Source: Actinomycetota bacterium (GTDB lineage Bacteria > Actinomycetota > Acidimicrobiia > Acidimicrobiales > Acidimicrobilacustridaceae). From it: DNA of 64,000 bases. This document shows positions 29,668-38,721 of the stretch, in pieces. Positions within the stretch are counted from its first letter, which is position 1; the number at the start of each line of letters is the position of its first letter. The stretch is taken from positions 33,201-97,200 of the forward strand of contig SYBH01000008.1 of NCBI GenBank assembly GCA_005787345.1. Reading direction: 5' to 3'. A program made the translations under genes and the position numbers. The notes beneath the pieces were generated by a model, which saw only the letters and a program-made list of their open reading frames with translations, had not been told where the DNA came from and made no database searches.

Positions 29668-29710
29668 GGACTGAGCCTCGTCGTAAGAGCCGACGGGGCT
29701 CAGTCCGTTT
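29668..29710 (+). terminator. Rho-independent terminator downstream of MaoC gene
   Basis: 16-bp stem GGACTGAGCCTCGTCG / CGACGGGGCTCAGTCC with one G-U pair, 7-nt loop, then GTTTT; stop codon of the convergent acyltransferase (29700-29702) lies in the 3' arm. Confidence 0.85.
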
Positions 29711-31802
29711 TCGAGCGCTTAGCGTCGATGAGCTGGGGGGCCAGCCAATCAGCCACCGTCTGCAGTTTGTCTGCGCGAATATGAACACCATCGGCTCGAA
29801 TTGTTTTGTCTTTCGTGCCGCCCCGGGGTCCGAGATAGCTCTGATAATCGATGATTATCGATCTCGGCAGCCCTTCGACCAACGGCAAGACGATTTCATT
29901 CACCCGATCAATGCGGTCAGGGCTGTTGAACTTGCTTGCTCGATCAAGACGCGGAGAGACCAACCAGACAACAGTGGAGTCATGGGCGGACAGAATGCCG
30001 AGAGCTTCGCTGTATTCGGACTCAACAAAAGCGTCGTAGGTAGGGTCGCCGGGGCGAAGCCACTCGTCGCCAAGTTGCGGCACCTTGCGGTCGATCGAAT
30101 CCCATGGGCTCGCGTAGCCCAAGACGACGTCAGGACGGTAGAGGTCGATTGCCGATACCCACGAGACGACGCTGGCATCGGGGACAAGGCGCGGATCAAC
30201 TGGATCGGCCCATGTGGCGCAAATATCACCCATTGATCCCGGACCTTCTTCATAGAGTTTTTCCCCGCCACGGGTAGTGCCACAGCCGAGGTGGGCCTCA
30301 TTAAATACGAGGATCTCGCCTGGGTTCTCGGCGCACCAGTCGGCAAGGGCAAGTCCGATTTGATACATCACCGAATCGCCGACAACGAGAATTCTCGTGG
30401 GATCGCTGCCGGCGGGGGCAACGCATTGCTTGCCTTCGCCAAGCGCGATAGGTGTCGTGCCTTGGCCTTGAATGGCGAGAGGGCTATCGGTCGCCGAGGC
30501 TCCCGGAGCGCGCACCGTGTTGGCGTAGAGCAAAAGGGAAAGCGTGAGGATGACTGCCCCGCCCATACCGGCGGCAAACTTCCAGCCGGGCCAGCGTCCC
30601 TTAAGGAAGGGCTTCTCAATGTATTTGTAACTGAGCCAAGCAAGAAGAAATGTAAGTCCAAAACCGAGCGCAAGGTCGCGGAAGGAATTGAGCCCCGGCT
30701 TATCGGGGGACTTGTCGCTGTCAACGACGATGTACACAAGCCAGTGGTAGAGGTACAAACCAAAACCGAGTCGACCTGCCCACATCAAGAAGCGATTTGT
30801 GTAAAACCAATGCATCCATCCGGTCTTGGTTGTCACGGACCTCGTCATGAATACCGCCAAAAGCGCGACGAGGAAGAAGCCTCCGTATTCGAACATCCAC
30901 GCAGATTTCTCGCTCTCGGTAAAGAGAAATATGACAAACACAATTGAGGAGAGCAGTCCCACCAATTGTGTGAGCCAGTGGCCCCAAGTTGTTCGGGGTG
31001 GACCCCACTTTGAGAACACCGCGGCCATCGCTATACCGAGAAAGAGCGCAAACGCGCGTGTGTCGGTTCCGTAATAGGCACGTGCAAGAGTTGAAGGGTC
31101 GTTCACATCAAAAACGATTGACATCCAAATCGCTGACCCAACCGCACCCGCTATCGAAAGAATCGTGAGCCATTGTCGGCCTATCCAGCGCATGCAAAGA
31201 ATCAGGAAAAAAGGAGCAAAGAGGTAAAATTGTTCTTCGACTGCAAATGACCAAACATGTCGAAACGGCTGTGGGTTCGAGTACTGGTCAGCATCGAAAT
31301 AGTTGTTCTGGGAGAAAATTTCTTTCCAGTTTGCAACCCATCCCATGCCTGCAGTGGTGCCTGAGGTCCACTTTGAAATCTGGCCGGGATGGATGAAGAA
31401 CGCGGTTGCGAATGCCACCACCACGAAACACACCATGAGCGCGGGCATGAGTCGACGCACTCTGCGAGAGGCATAGGCCCCAACCTTGAACCCTCCGGTT
31501 CGATCCCATTCGTTGAGGGCCAGAGAGACGATGAGAAAGCTCGACATGACGAAAAAGAAATCGAGTGAGAACATTCCGCCGGGAATGAACGCTGGAGCGA
31601 AGTGATACAGCATTGGGCCAAGGATGACGAAGAGCCCCCGCATTCCGTCAAGTGCGGGCATATGGTCCAACTTCTTGACCGTGTTGATCGTTGCAGCGTC
31701 GATCGGGCCGTCATCAACGACCGCAGCAGCAATAGCCGCTGCTATGGGATCGGCGCCGGCATCGTCTGCCGGGGTTCCCTTTTCGCCGGTCGTCACTGTC
31801 AT
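29700..31802 (-). CDS. Acyltransferase-3 (OafA/YrhL-like) with C-terminal SGNH domain
   Basis: LDGMRGLFVILGPMLYHFAPAFIPGGMFSLDFFFVMSSFLI; FAVEEQFYLFAPF; RILVVGDSVMYQI. Confidence 0.92.
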   Translation of the reverse strand: MTVTTGEKGTPADDAGADPIAAAIAAAVVDDGPIDAATINTVKKLDHMPALDGMRGLFVILGPMLYHFAPAFIPGGMFSLDFFFVMSSFLIVSLALNEWDRTGGFKVGAYASRRVRRLMPALMVCFVVVAFATAFFIHPGQISKWTSGTTAGMGWVANWKEIFSQNNYFDADQYSNPQPFRHVWSFAVEEQFYLFAPFFLILCMRWIGRQWLTILSIAGAVGSAIWMSIVFDVNDPSTLARAYYGTDTRAFALFLGIAMAAVFSKWGPPRTTWGHWLTQLVGLLSSIVFVIFLFTESEKSAWMFEYGGFFLVALLAVFMTRSVTTKTGWMHWFYTNRFLMWAGRLGFGLYLYHWLVYIVVDSDKSPDKPGLNSFRDLALGFGLTFLLAWLSYKYIEKPFLKGRWPGWKFAAGMGGAVILTLSLLLYANTVRAPGASATDSPLAIQGQGTTPIALGEGKQCVAPAGSDPTRILVVGDSVMYQIGLALADWCAENPGEILVFNEAHLGCGTTRGGEKLYEEGPGSMGDICATWADPVDPRLVPDASVVSWVSAIDLYRPDVVLGYASPWDSIDRKVPQLGDEWLRPGDPTYDAFVESEYSEALGILSAHDSTVVWLVSPRLDRASKFNSPDRIDRVNEIVLPLVEGLPRSIIIDYQSYLGPRGGTKDKTIRADGVHIRADKLQTVADWLAPQLIDAKRSKTD

Positions 31803-31900
31803 CGGTTGCGTATCCCCTTGTTACACAATTTGCTTGAGCCCCTAGTAATTCTGACACAGGAGCGTGACGGCGCCTTGTCGTAGAGGCGCTCTTCAGGGCT

Positions 31901-33907
31901 TTATCGGGTGGGGAAACCTAAACGTGATCGAGCAGTCTCGGGCAAAGCTTCGAGAAGCCACCGAGCGGCAACCTTCGAACCGTCGACAGAAAAATGCACG
32001 CCGTCAGGACGCCACGCTACGCCGTCTCGATTTTGAGTGAATCCGTTGTCGCAAGTAACCGACTGGAGGTCAACGATGGATGCCTGAGTCTGGGGCTCCA
32101 AATCGTTGAATCTGGCGACAGCTTCGCGCTGCAGTTGCGCGATTCTCTGCACACGTTGGATGTCATGTTGCGGTCCGGCACGTTCTCCTGGTCCCGGTTC
32201 AAAGCATGGGGTAGTGAGAACGATGACTTCTGCGCCTTTGGCGGAGAGAACTTTGAGGGTTGCATCGATAGCGACGCTGTAGTTCTGATCAAATTCGCGA
32301 TCTCCGGGGGCTACAGGGCCGTTGCCCCAATCGCGTGAGTAGAGGTCCCATGCACCCACGAGGAGGATGACAACATCTGGGTCCTGTGCCTCGACAAGTT
32401 TCGACCAATAGTCGTCGTGGTCGGGGCATTGTGTGCCGTCTTTTGACCAATTGCCATCGAACGTCATGGCTTTCGGTGAAAGTAACAGGGCGCATCCGAG
32501 TTCAGAGCCACCAACGATGGACACCTTTGGGTCGAACACTTTGCGGATCCCGTTGTCGAGGGTGATTGCTACCGAGTCGCCGACGATGAGGAGAGATGGT
32601 CGTGTGGGATCATTCGGAATTGCCAGTGTGCGTTCGCGGCTGGCGGCTTGATCGCTACCAATGGATGTTGCGATTGTCGAACCTGCGGATGGGGCCGCAA
32701 GAAGGGCGAACCCAACGAGTAACGCCCCTATTCCAAGCCAACCGATTCCGAATCGGGCGACCCCAAGTTGCGAACGTCGAAACCATCGTTCGACGAGTTC
32801 CATTGAAAGCCAGGCCATCGCAAATGTGAGCGCCAAACGAATCGCTATGCCAGCGATTTGCCCAGCAGGAGTGTCAGGGAGGTGCATCCGGACATCGGTA
32901 GCGAACACGCGAATGGGCCAGTGCCAGAGGTAGAGCGCGTAAGAGAGAAACCCAATCTTTCGAAGAATGGGATGTGCCATCGCTTTTGAAACGATCGTGT
33001 TACCGGAGGCCAGAATGATGACGCCGAGTGCAACAAACGCGAAGGCAACGAAGCCGCCTCGATACATCCAGCGGTGGCTGTCGTGAATGAAGAGGAATGC
33101 ACCTGCGAGCGCTACGAGGCCGAGGACCCCGGCGAAGAACGCCTTCCTTCCTGATGGCCGGAGTTGCCAGGCGAAGATGGCTCCAAGTGCTCCGATGAGC
33201 AGGGCGAACATCCTCGTGTCGGTGCCGTAGTAGCTACGTGACGGGTCCCCTTCGCCGAGGAAGAAAGCCATGAGTCCGATACTTACGAGTGTTGCGACAG
33301 CAGTGACTCCGATGAGGAGTTTGCGACTCCTCGAAAGGCACGCGATAACGACGATTGGCCACAGTAAATAGAACTGTTCCTCGATAGCCAGGCTCCATAG
33401 ATGTTGAAGCGGCGAGAGAGAGGTGAACTGATCGAAGTAACTCTTGTGCTGTGCAATCAGATCCCAATTGGAAACGTAAAACACCGCAGAGAGAAGTCCT
33501 CCCGGCAAGTCGCGTCGCTGGTTGACGTCGCCGATCAGGGTCGTCACAACGACTACAGCAAGGAGCATGGCTGCCAGAGCAGGCAGTAGGCGTCGTCCGC
33601 GACGATTCCAAAATGACCGCAGGGAGACTTTCCCTGAGCGCCGGTGTTCGTCAAGCAGAAGCCCAGTAATGAGGAAGCCTGAGAGAACGAAAAACAGATC
33701 AACGCCGAGGAATCCTCCGGCCAACACCAAATTGGGCTCGTGGTAGGCCATGACGCTGAGAACTGCGATGGCACGCAGCCCGTCAAGGCCTGGTCGCCAG
33801 CCCGTTGCTTCCGTGTCAGCGGGGGCGTCGGGCGCAATTTTGGTGTCCTGCAACGCCATCGCTCTCCCGTGGGGTTCAACGTCTCTCCTATCTTGGCATG
33901 AGCTCAA
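31901..33907 (-). CDS. Acyltransferase-3 with C-terminal SGNH domain
   Basis: LDGLRAIAVLSVMAYHEPNLVLAGGFLGVDLFFVLSGFLIT; LAIEEQFYLLWPI; SLLIVGDSVAITL; RPDGVHFS. Confidence 0.94.
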   Translation of the reverse strand: MSSCQDRRDVEPHGRAMALQDTKIAPDAPADTEATGWRPGLDGLRAIAVLSVMAYHEPNLVLAGGFLGVDLFFVLSGFLITGLLLDEHRRSGKVSLRSFWNRRGRRLLPALAAMLLAVVVVTTLIGDVNQRRDLPGGLLSAVFYVSNWDLIAQHKSYFDQFTSLSPLQHLWSLAIEEQFYLLWPIVVIACLSRSRKLLIGVTAVATLVSIGLMAFFLGEGDPSRSYYGTDTRMFALLIGALGAIFAWQLRPSGRKAFFAGVLGLVALAGAFLFIHDSHRWMYRGGFVAFAFVALGVIILASGNTIVSKAMAHPILRKIGFLSYALYLWHWPIRVFATDVRMHLPDTPAGQIAGIAIRLALTFAMAWLSMELVERWFRRSQLGVARFGIGWLGIGALLVGFALLAAPSAGSTIATSIGSDQAASRERTLAIPNDPTRPSLLIVGDSVAITLDNGIRKVFDPKVSIVGGSELGCALLLSPKAMTFDGNWSKDGTQCPDHDDYWSKLVEAQDPDVVILLVGAWDLYSRDWGNGPVAPGDREFDQNYSVAIDATLKVLSAKGAEVIVLTTPCFEPGPGERAGPQHDIQRVQRIAQLQREAVARFNDLEPQTQASIVDLQSVTCDNGFTQNRDGVAWRPDGVHFSVDGSKVAARWLLEALPETARSRLGFPTR

Positions 33908-33962
33908 CGATCAACTCCGGCGGTCTCAATGTCGTGGGGTCCGGTGCCTACACTTGAGGTTT

Positions 33963-34820
33963 ATGGATCGGCCGGTGAGTTTCACTCTCGACTTTGAGGA
34001 CCTTCGAACCGATCCGACCGTTCAGGAAGAGCGGGTCGGAATCGTTACGGACCGGATCCTTGATCGGCTTTGTCAACTCGGCATCAAGGGGACGTTTTTC
34101 TGTGTCGGTGAACTCGCGTCTCGACACCCCGATCTCATCCGTCGTGTCGTAGCCGACGGACACGAACTCGGAGTCCATGGACTGCATCACATCCCAAACG
34201 ACCTGCTCGGCCCGGAACGGTTTCGTTCGGATAATCGTGAGGCGAAAGCAATTCTTTCGGAACTCGCCGGAGCAGAAGTCACGCTGTACCGAGCTCCTCA
34301 GTATTCGCTGATTCCGAGTACTCCGTGGGTTCCCGAACTACTGACCGAACTTGGGTTCATTGCGTCGTCGAGTGTGCTCCCGGCCCGCAGTCCGCTCTAC
34401 GGGTGGCCCGGGGCGCCGGTTACTCCGTTTCGATGGCCATCAGGACTCATCGAACTTCCGAGTCCAGTGATGAAGGTGGGGCCCGCAACGATTCCTTTCC
34501 TTGGGGGCACCTATCTGCGGCTTCTCCCAGCAGCGCTGCGCCGAAGGGGAGTTCGTCGTGCCGATCCCGAGACTGTGTTGTGGACCTACTGCCATCCTTG
34601 GGAATTCGATCCAGACGAGAAGTTTTACGTCTATGAGCACGGTGGTTGGCTCGTGAGCCGTGTCGGGTGGCTCAACCGACGCGGAATGCTGAAGCGGGTG
34701 GAGTCCACACTTCGACCAGTCGCCGGACCTCGACTCGGTGATGTCGTTGCATCGCTCGGTGACCTCCCGACGTTTTTTCCTGTAACTGAGCACGATGACT
34801 GCATCACCGGTACTTCATGA
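33963..34820 (+). CDS. Polysaccharide deacetylase family (NodB-like) protein
   Basis: SFTLDFEDLRTD, GIKGTFFCVGELASRHPDLIRRVVADGHELGVHGLHH; start at ATG 33963 (ORF opens 33750). Confidence 0.9.
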   Translation: MDRPVSFTLDFEDLRTDPTVQEERVGIVTDRILDRLCQLGIKGTFFCVGELASRHPDLIRRVVADGHELGVHGLHHIPNDLLGPERFRSDNREAKAILSELAGAEVTLYRAPQYSLIPSTPWVPELLTELGFIASSSVLPARSPLYGWPGAPVTPFRWPSGLIELPSPVMKVGPATIPFLGGTYLRLLPAALRRRGVRRADPETVLWTYCHPWEFDPDEKFYVYEHGGWLVSRVGWLNRRGMLKRVESTLRPVAGPRLGDVVASLGDLPTFFPVTEHDDCITGTS

Positions 34821-36199
34821 GTCGTCGACTTTCGCGGTTCTGGGTTGCACTCGCACTGATCGTCGTCGTCGGGCTTACTGGTCGCTTTGTGAGCATGAGT
34901 CTTTGGGCACCGAAGACGGGACTTGATCTTGGAGGAGACGCTGTCTACTACCACGAAGCAGCCAACCTCCTCGCTGACGGGAAGGGCTTCATCGATCCAT
35001 ATCGGTACTTGTTTGGGGGCTCCGAACAAGTACGCCTGTCCGACGGTCGGATTATTGAAGTCATCACACCAGTGGGGCACGTGGAACCGACGGCGGGTCA
35101 TCCTCCTGTCTATGTGATGTATCTCGGAGTGTTCTCTAAACTCGGTTTCTCGTCTATCTCCGCGCATCTAATTGCATCGATTTTCCTCGGCGCTGCGTCG
35201 ATTGTGCTTGCGGGATTGCTCGGACGTTCATGGAGGAATGAGAAAGTCGGATTGATCGCGGCATCTCTCACAGCGGTCTACGCAAACATTTGGGTGAACG
35301 ATCTTGTCCTGATGTCCGAAACCGCGGCGATTTTCTTCACCTTTGTGACGACGATCTTCGGACTCCGTTTTGTGCGTCAGCCCTCACGAGGAAACGCTGC
35401 CCTTTTTGCTGTTGCTGCGGCATTAGCGGCGTTGTCTCGAGCTGAACTTCTGTTGTTTCTCCCAATTGTCGCGGCGGTTGCGTTGTGTAGAGCCCCGCTT
35501 CCATGGAGGGAGCGCATTTTCCGATACACGATCGCTGGCGTTGTCTGTTGTTTGGTTCTTGCGCCGTGGGTGATTCGCAACAACATGGTGATGGAGGAAC
35601 CTCTCACGCTGTCTGACGGCACAGGAACGGTCATGGTTCAGGCCAATTGCGACGACACTTACTACGGCAACCATCTCGGTTACTGGAGTCTTCGCTGTGG
35701 GTATCCACAGCCCTACGGTCCGAACGGTGAGCTGCTTGACGAATCTCAGCGAGACGTGGTCGTGCGCGATCGAGCGATGACGTACATCTCGAATCACAAA
35801 ACTCGATTAGTGACGGTCATCGTTCCTGCGCGAATTGCGCGCATGTGGGGTTTTTATCAGCCACTTGAGCAGGTGAGACTCGATATCGGCGAGGGTCGCC
35901 CCTCAATCCCAGCGAAACTCGGTTTCATTCAATACGTGGTCCTCGTTCCACTCGCATTGTTCGGTTTCGTGCTGCAGTGGCGTCGGAAGCAGCCGGTACT
36001 GGTGGTTGGTTTGTGGGTGGTGTTGGCGACCATCACTGCGGCGACGGCATTCGGTACCACCAGATACCGCACGGCAGCCGAGGTCTCAATCGTGATGATC
36101 GCCGCAATCAGTCTGGAGTACCTGTGGGCGGTGGCATCAACGCGGTGGTCAAACCGCAACGCTGTCGTTTCCGGAGTATCTCTCCGTGAGCAGCCATGA
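34817..36199 (+). CDS. GT-C fold (GT39-like) membrane glycosyltransferase
   Basis: Multi-TM, DLGGDAVYYHEAANLLADGKGFIDPYRY; ATGA overlaps at both ends; paralogue at 38722. Confidence 0.82.
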   Translation: MSRRLSRFWVALALIVVVGLTGRFVSMSLWAPKTGLDLGGDAVYYHEAANLLADGKGFIDPYRYLFGGSEQVRLSDGRIIEVITPVGHVEPTAGHPPVYVMYLGVFSKLGFSSISAHLIASIFLGAASIVLAGLLGRSWRNEKVGLIAASLTAVYANIWVNDLVLMSETAAIFFTFVTTIFGLRFVRQPSRGNAALFAVAAALAALSRAELLLFLPIVAAVALCRAPLPWRERIFRYTIAGVVCCLVLAPWVIRNNMVMEEPLTLSDGTGTVMVQANCDDTYYGNHLGYWSLRCGYPQPYGPNGELLDESQRDVVVRDRAMTYISNHKTRLVTVIVPARIARMWGFYQPLEQVRLDIGEGRPSIPAKLGFIQYVVLVPLALFGFVLQWRRKQPVLVVGLWVVLATITAATAFGTTRYRTAAEVSIVMIAAISLEYLWAVASTRWSNRNAVVSGVSLREQP

Positions 36200-37116
36200 C
36201 AGATGATCTCGAACTTCATCGGACAGCGGCACTTCTGAACCAAGTTTTCGATCATCCCAACCCACTCACGCCAGAGTCGTTGCGCTGGTATTACGACGAG
36301 AATCCAGAGGGATCCGCTGCTGTTGGGCGGGTCGAAGAGGACGGAAAGCGCTTGGGTAACTACGCGCTGATACCCAACCGATTCCGATCAATATCTGGAG
36401 AGGAGCGGATCTTGGGGCTCGGAGTCGATTTGGCGGTCGACCCCGATGCTCGTGGATCGGGTGCATTTCGTCGCACGGTTGAAGACTCCTATAAGCGGGG
36501 GGTTGCGCAAGGCTTCGACGGCATTCTCGGCGTTGCGAATGCGAATTCCGCACCACGAATGGTTGCAACATTGGGGTGGCGGTCTCTTGCACCCCTTCCA
36601 GTGACGATGATTCCAGCAATCGGTCGCACATCGGGGTTTCAGTCCACGACCATCACTAAATCGACGGTTGATGTTGTCGACGGGTTAGTCGACGGAGAGT
36701 TTGTAAGAACTTCACGAACAGGGTTCGCGCCGGTGTGGACACCGGCGCTGCTGCATTGGCGTCTTCTACGGCCAAACCACTCCTACAGCATCCATGTCTC
36801 CGATGACCTCGTTGTTGTTTCGACCCGCACCCACGTCTCAAAGATTCCGTTCGGAATCATCCTTGGGGTTCTTCAGCGTCGGTCAAGTCCGCCCCTACCA
36901 GGAGGGCGTGTGGCCGCGGTTGTTGGGCGCCACCACAAGGCCCCGTTTGTGATCCATTGGGGTCGGTCGCCGGCACTGCGGATACGCGGGATACCGCTTC
37001 CACAGAAATTGATGCCATCACCGCTTTCGCTCGTATTGCATTCGTTCGTTCCCGATTTCAACCGCGACACGTTTGAGATCGAAGAGTTTGGGTTCTTGGA
37101 CTTCGACGCGTATTAA
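36196..37116 (+). CDS. GNAT-like acetyltransferase
   Basis: LGLGVDLAVDPDARGSGAFRRTVEDSYKRGVAQGFDGILGVAN. Confidence 0.75.
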   Translation: MTDDLELHRTAALLNQVFDHPNPLTPESLRWYYDENPEGSAAVGRVEEDGKRLGNYALIPNRFRSISGEERILGLGVDLAVDPDARGSGAFRRTVEDSYKRGVAQGFDGILGVANANSAPRMVATLGWRSLAPLPVTMIPAIGRTSGFQSTTITKSTVDVVDGLVDGEFVRTSRTGFAPVWTPALLHWRLLRPNHSYSIHVSDDLVVVSTRTHVSKIPFGIILGVLQRRSSPPLPGGRVAAVVGRHHKAPFVIHWGRSPALRIRGIPLPQKLMPSPLSLVLHSFVPDFNRDTFEIEEFGFLDFDAY

Positions 37117-37124
37117 TCGTCTGA

Positions 37125-38561
37125 TCAGTCGATTCCGGCAAGTTTGCGTGCGTAGGAGATGACGCGACTTGGATCGTAGGAACGAGCGATCATCATCTTT
37201 TCTGCTTCAAGTGAACCTTCGGCGTGAATTGCGAGCACTGCGTGATATCCACCGAACTCTCGCGTCGTGAGATCGCTCACCATGTTCATTGCTCGAATTC
37301 TCTGCTCGCCATCGACACCATCACGACCGCCCAGGAGTGACGAAAGCATCGGACCGATGTCGGGATTCGCGAAATCGGCACCGCCTGGAGCGGTGACGAG
37401 CAAGCCGCCGGCAAGATCCTGAACTTGCTGCAGTGCGTGGTGGTAACCGTGGGCGAAATGTGATTTCGCGATGTTGACAATGAGCGGGTCCGGGACGAAA
37501 ACGCCGGCATCGTCGGGTGCGCCGCGGTGTGCACTTGATTCCACAAGAGCTCGAAGTGTTTCGGCGTACGAAATGAGAGCCGTCAACTTGTCGCGTACGT
37601 GGGCTGCTCGGCTAATGCCGTTCATGTCGGCCATAAGCGCAGCGGATCCAACAAGTGCATCGACAAGCGGGAGCTTGTACGCAATCGCGGTAAAGCGGTG
37701 ATAGTCAACGAATGCCAAGGCGAGCGGACCTGCAAATTCATGCTGGCCGTCGAGGAAGACACGTTCGTTGGGAACGAACACGTCGTCGAAAAGTGTCGTT
37801 GTCTCCATCATCAGGCGTTGTGAGCTGATAGGCGAGTCGAATTCGTTACCAGCGTGAGAGCCGTACGGACTGGCGACGAGTCGGAGGCCAGGGGTGTTCA
37901 CCGGAATGGCGAAGCTGACTGCCCAATCGCTATCGGCGGCACTCATGGCTCGAGTTGGGAGAACGATCAGCTCGTTGGTATTCGGAGTGCAGCTCGTGTG
38001 CACCTTCGCACCGCGAACCACGATGCCATCTGATCGACGCTCAACAATACGAAGGTAGGAGTCGGGGTTTGGTTGTGCCGACGGGCCGAGGCTGCGATCG
38101 CCCTTGACGTCGGTTTGTGCAACAGACATTGCAAGATCGTTGGTTCGGCAGTGATCAAAGAACGCGGAGATTCGCTCGGATCGTTCTGTGTCGCCGCGAG
38201 AGGCGTCAAGTGCTCGTCCGATACGACGCAGAGCAAAGAGGGCGTCGGTACCGATTTCCTTGATGAGTGGGACCAAAGTGTGGCATCGAGAGGTTGCGGT
38301 TTCGATAAGTAGTGCTCGATCGGAAAGGTCGGCAGTGGAGCGGGGCTCAAGGAAATAGCGGCTGTACGGGTCGGGCCCTTCGACAACGGCCAGACCCCTT
38401 ACAGAGGGATCCTCGGCCAGTTCGAAGTCGACAGACGCGTGGCGAATGGCTCGAGCGATGACGGGATGCTCGGTTACGTCTGGGACGAGTTTCCCAGCGA
38501 AGTACACGATTCGGTCGTCACGAAGAGACCGAACGTACTGGTGAGGGCTGCGAAGAGCCAA
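37125..38561 (-). CDS. 4-hydroxyphenylacetate 3-monooxygenase/HpaB-like flavin-dependent hydroxylase
   Basis: GPDPYSRYFLEPRSTADLSDRALLIE, VRGAKVHTSCTPNTNELIVLP, FDDVFVPNERVFLDG; proposed TTG start 38561 with GAGGAGG upstream instead of ORF start 38813. Confidence 0.82.
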   Translation of the reverse strand: MALRSPHQYVRSLRDDRIVYFAGKLVPDVTEHPVIARAIRHASVDFELAEDPSVRGLAVVEGPDPYSRYFLEPRSTADLSDRALLIETATSRCHTLVPLIKEIGTDALFALRRIGRALDASRGDTERSERISAFFDHCRTNDLAMSVAQTDVKGDRSLGPSAQPNPDSYLRIVERRSDGIVVRGAKVHTSCTPNTNELIVLPTRAMSAADSDWAVSFAIPVNTPGLRLVASPYGSHAGNEFDSPISSQRLMMETTTLFDDVFVPNERVFLDGQHEFAGPLALAFVDYHRFTAIAYKLPLVDALVGSAALMADMNGISRAAHVRDKLTALISYAETLRALVESSAHRGAPDDAGVFVPDPLIVNIAKSHFAHGYHHALQQVQDLAGGLLVTAPGGADFANPDIGPMLSSLLGGRDGVDGEQRIRAMNMVSDLTTREFGGYHAVLAIHAEGSLEAEKMMIARSYDPSRVISYARKLAGID

Positions 38562-38721
38562 GGGGTCCTCCTCGAACCGTTCCGCCGAACTCCCCGGCGC
38601 AGTTATGACGGTACCAGCCGGGCCTCGTCGCCTGAGGTATCGGACGCCCGGTCGGCAGCGTCCGGAGGTCCTAAGTTGTGCCTTCGTGATCAGCGAGCGC
38701 CGCGATCGACCGGCAGCGTCG

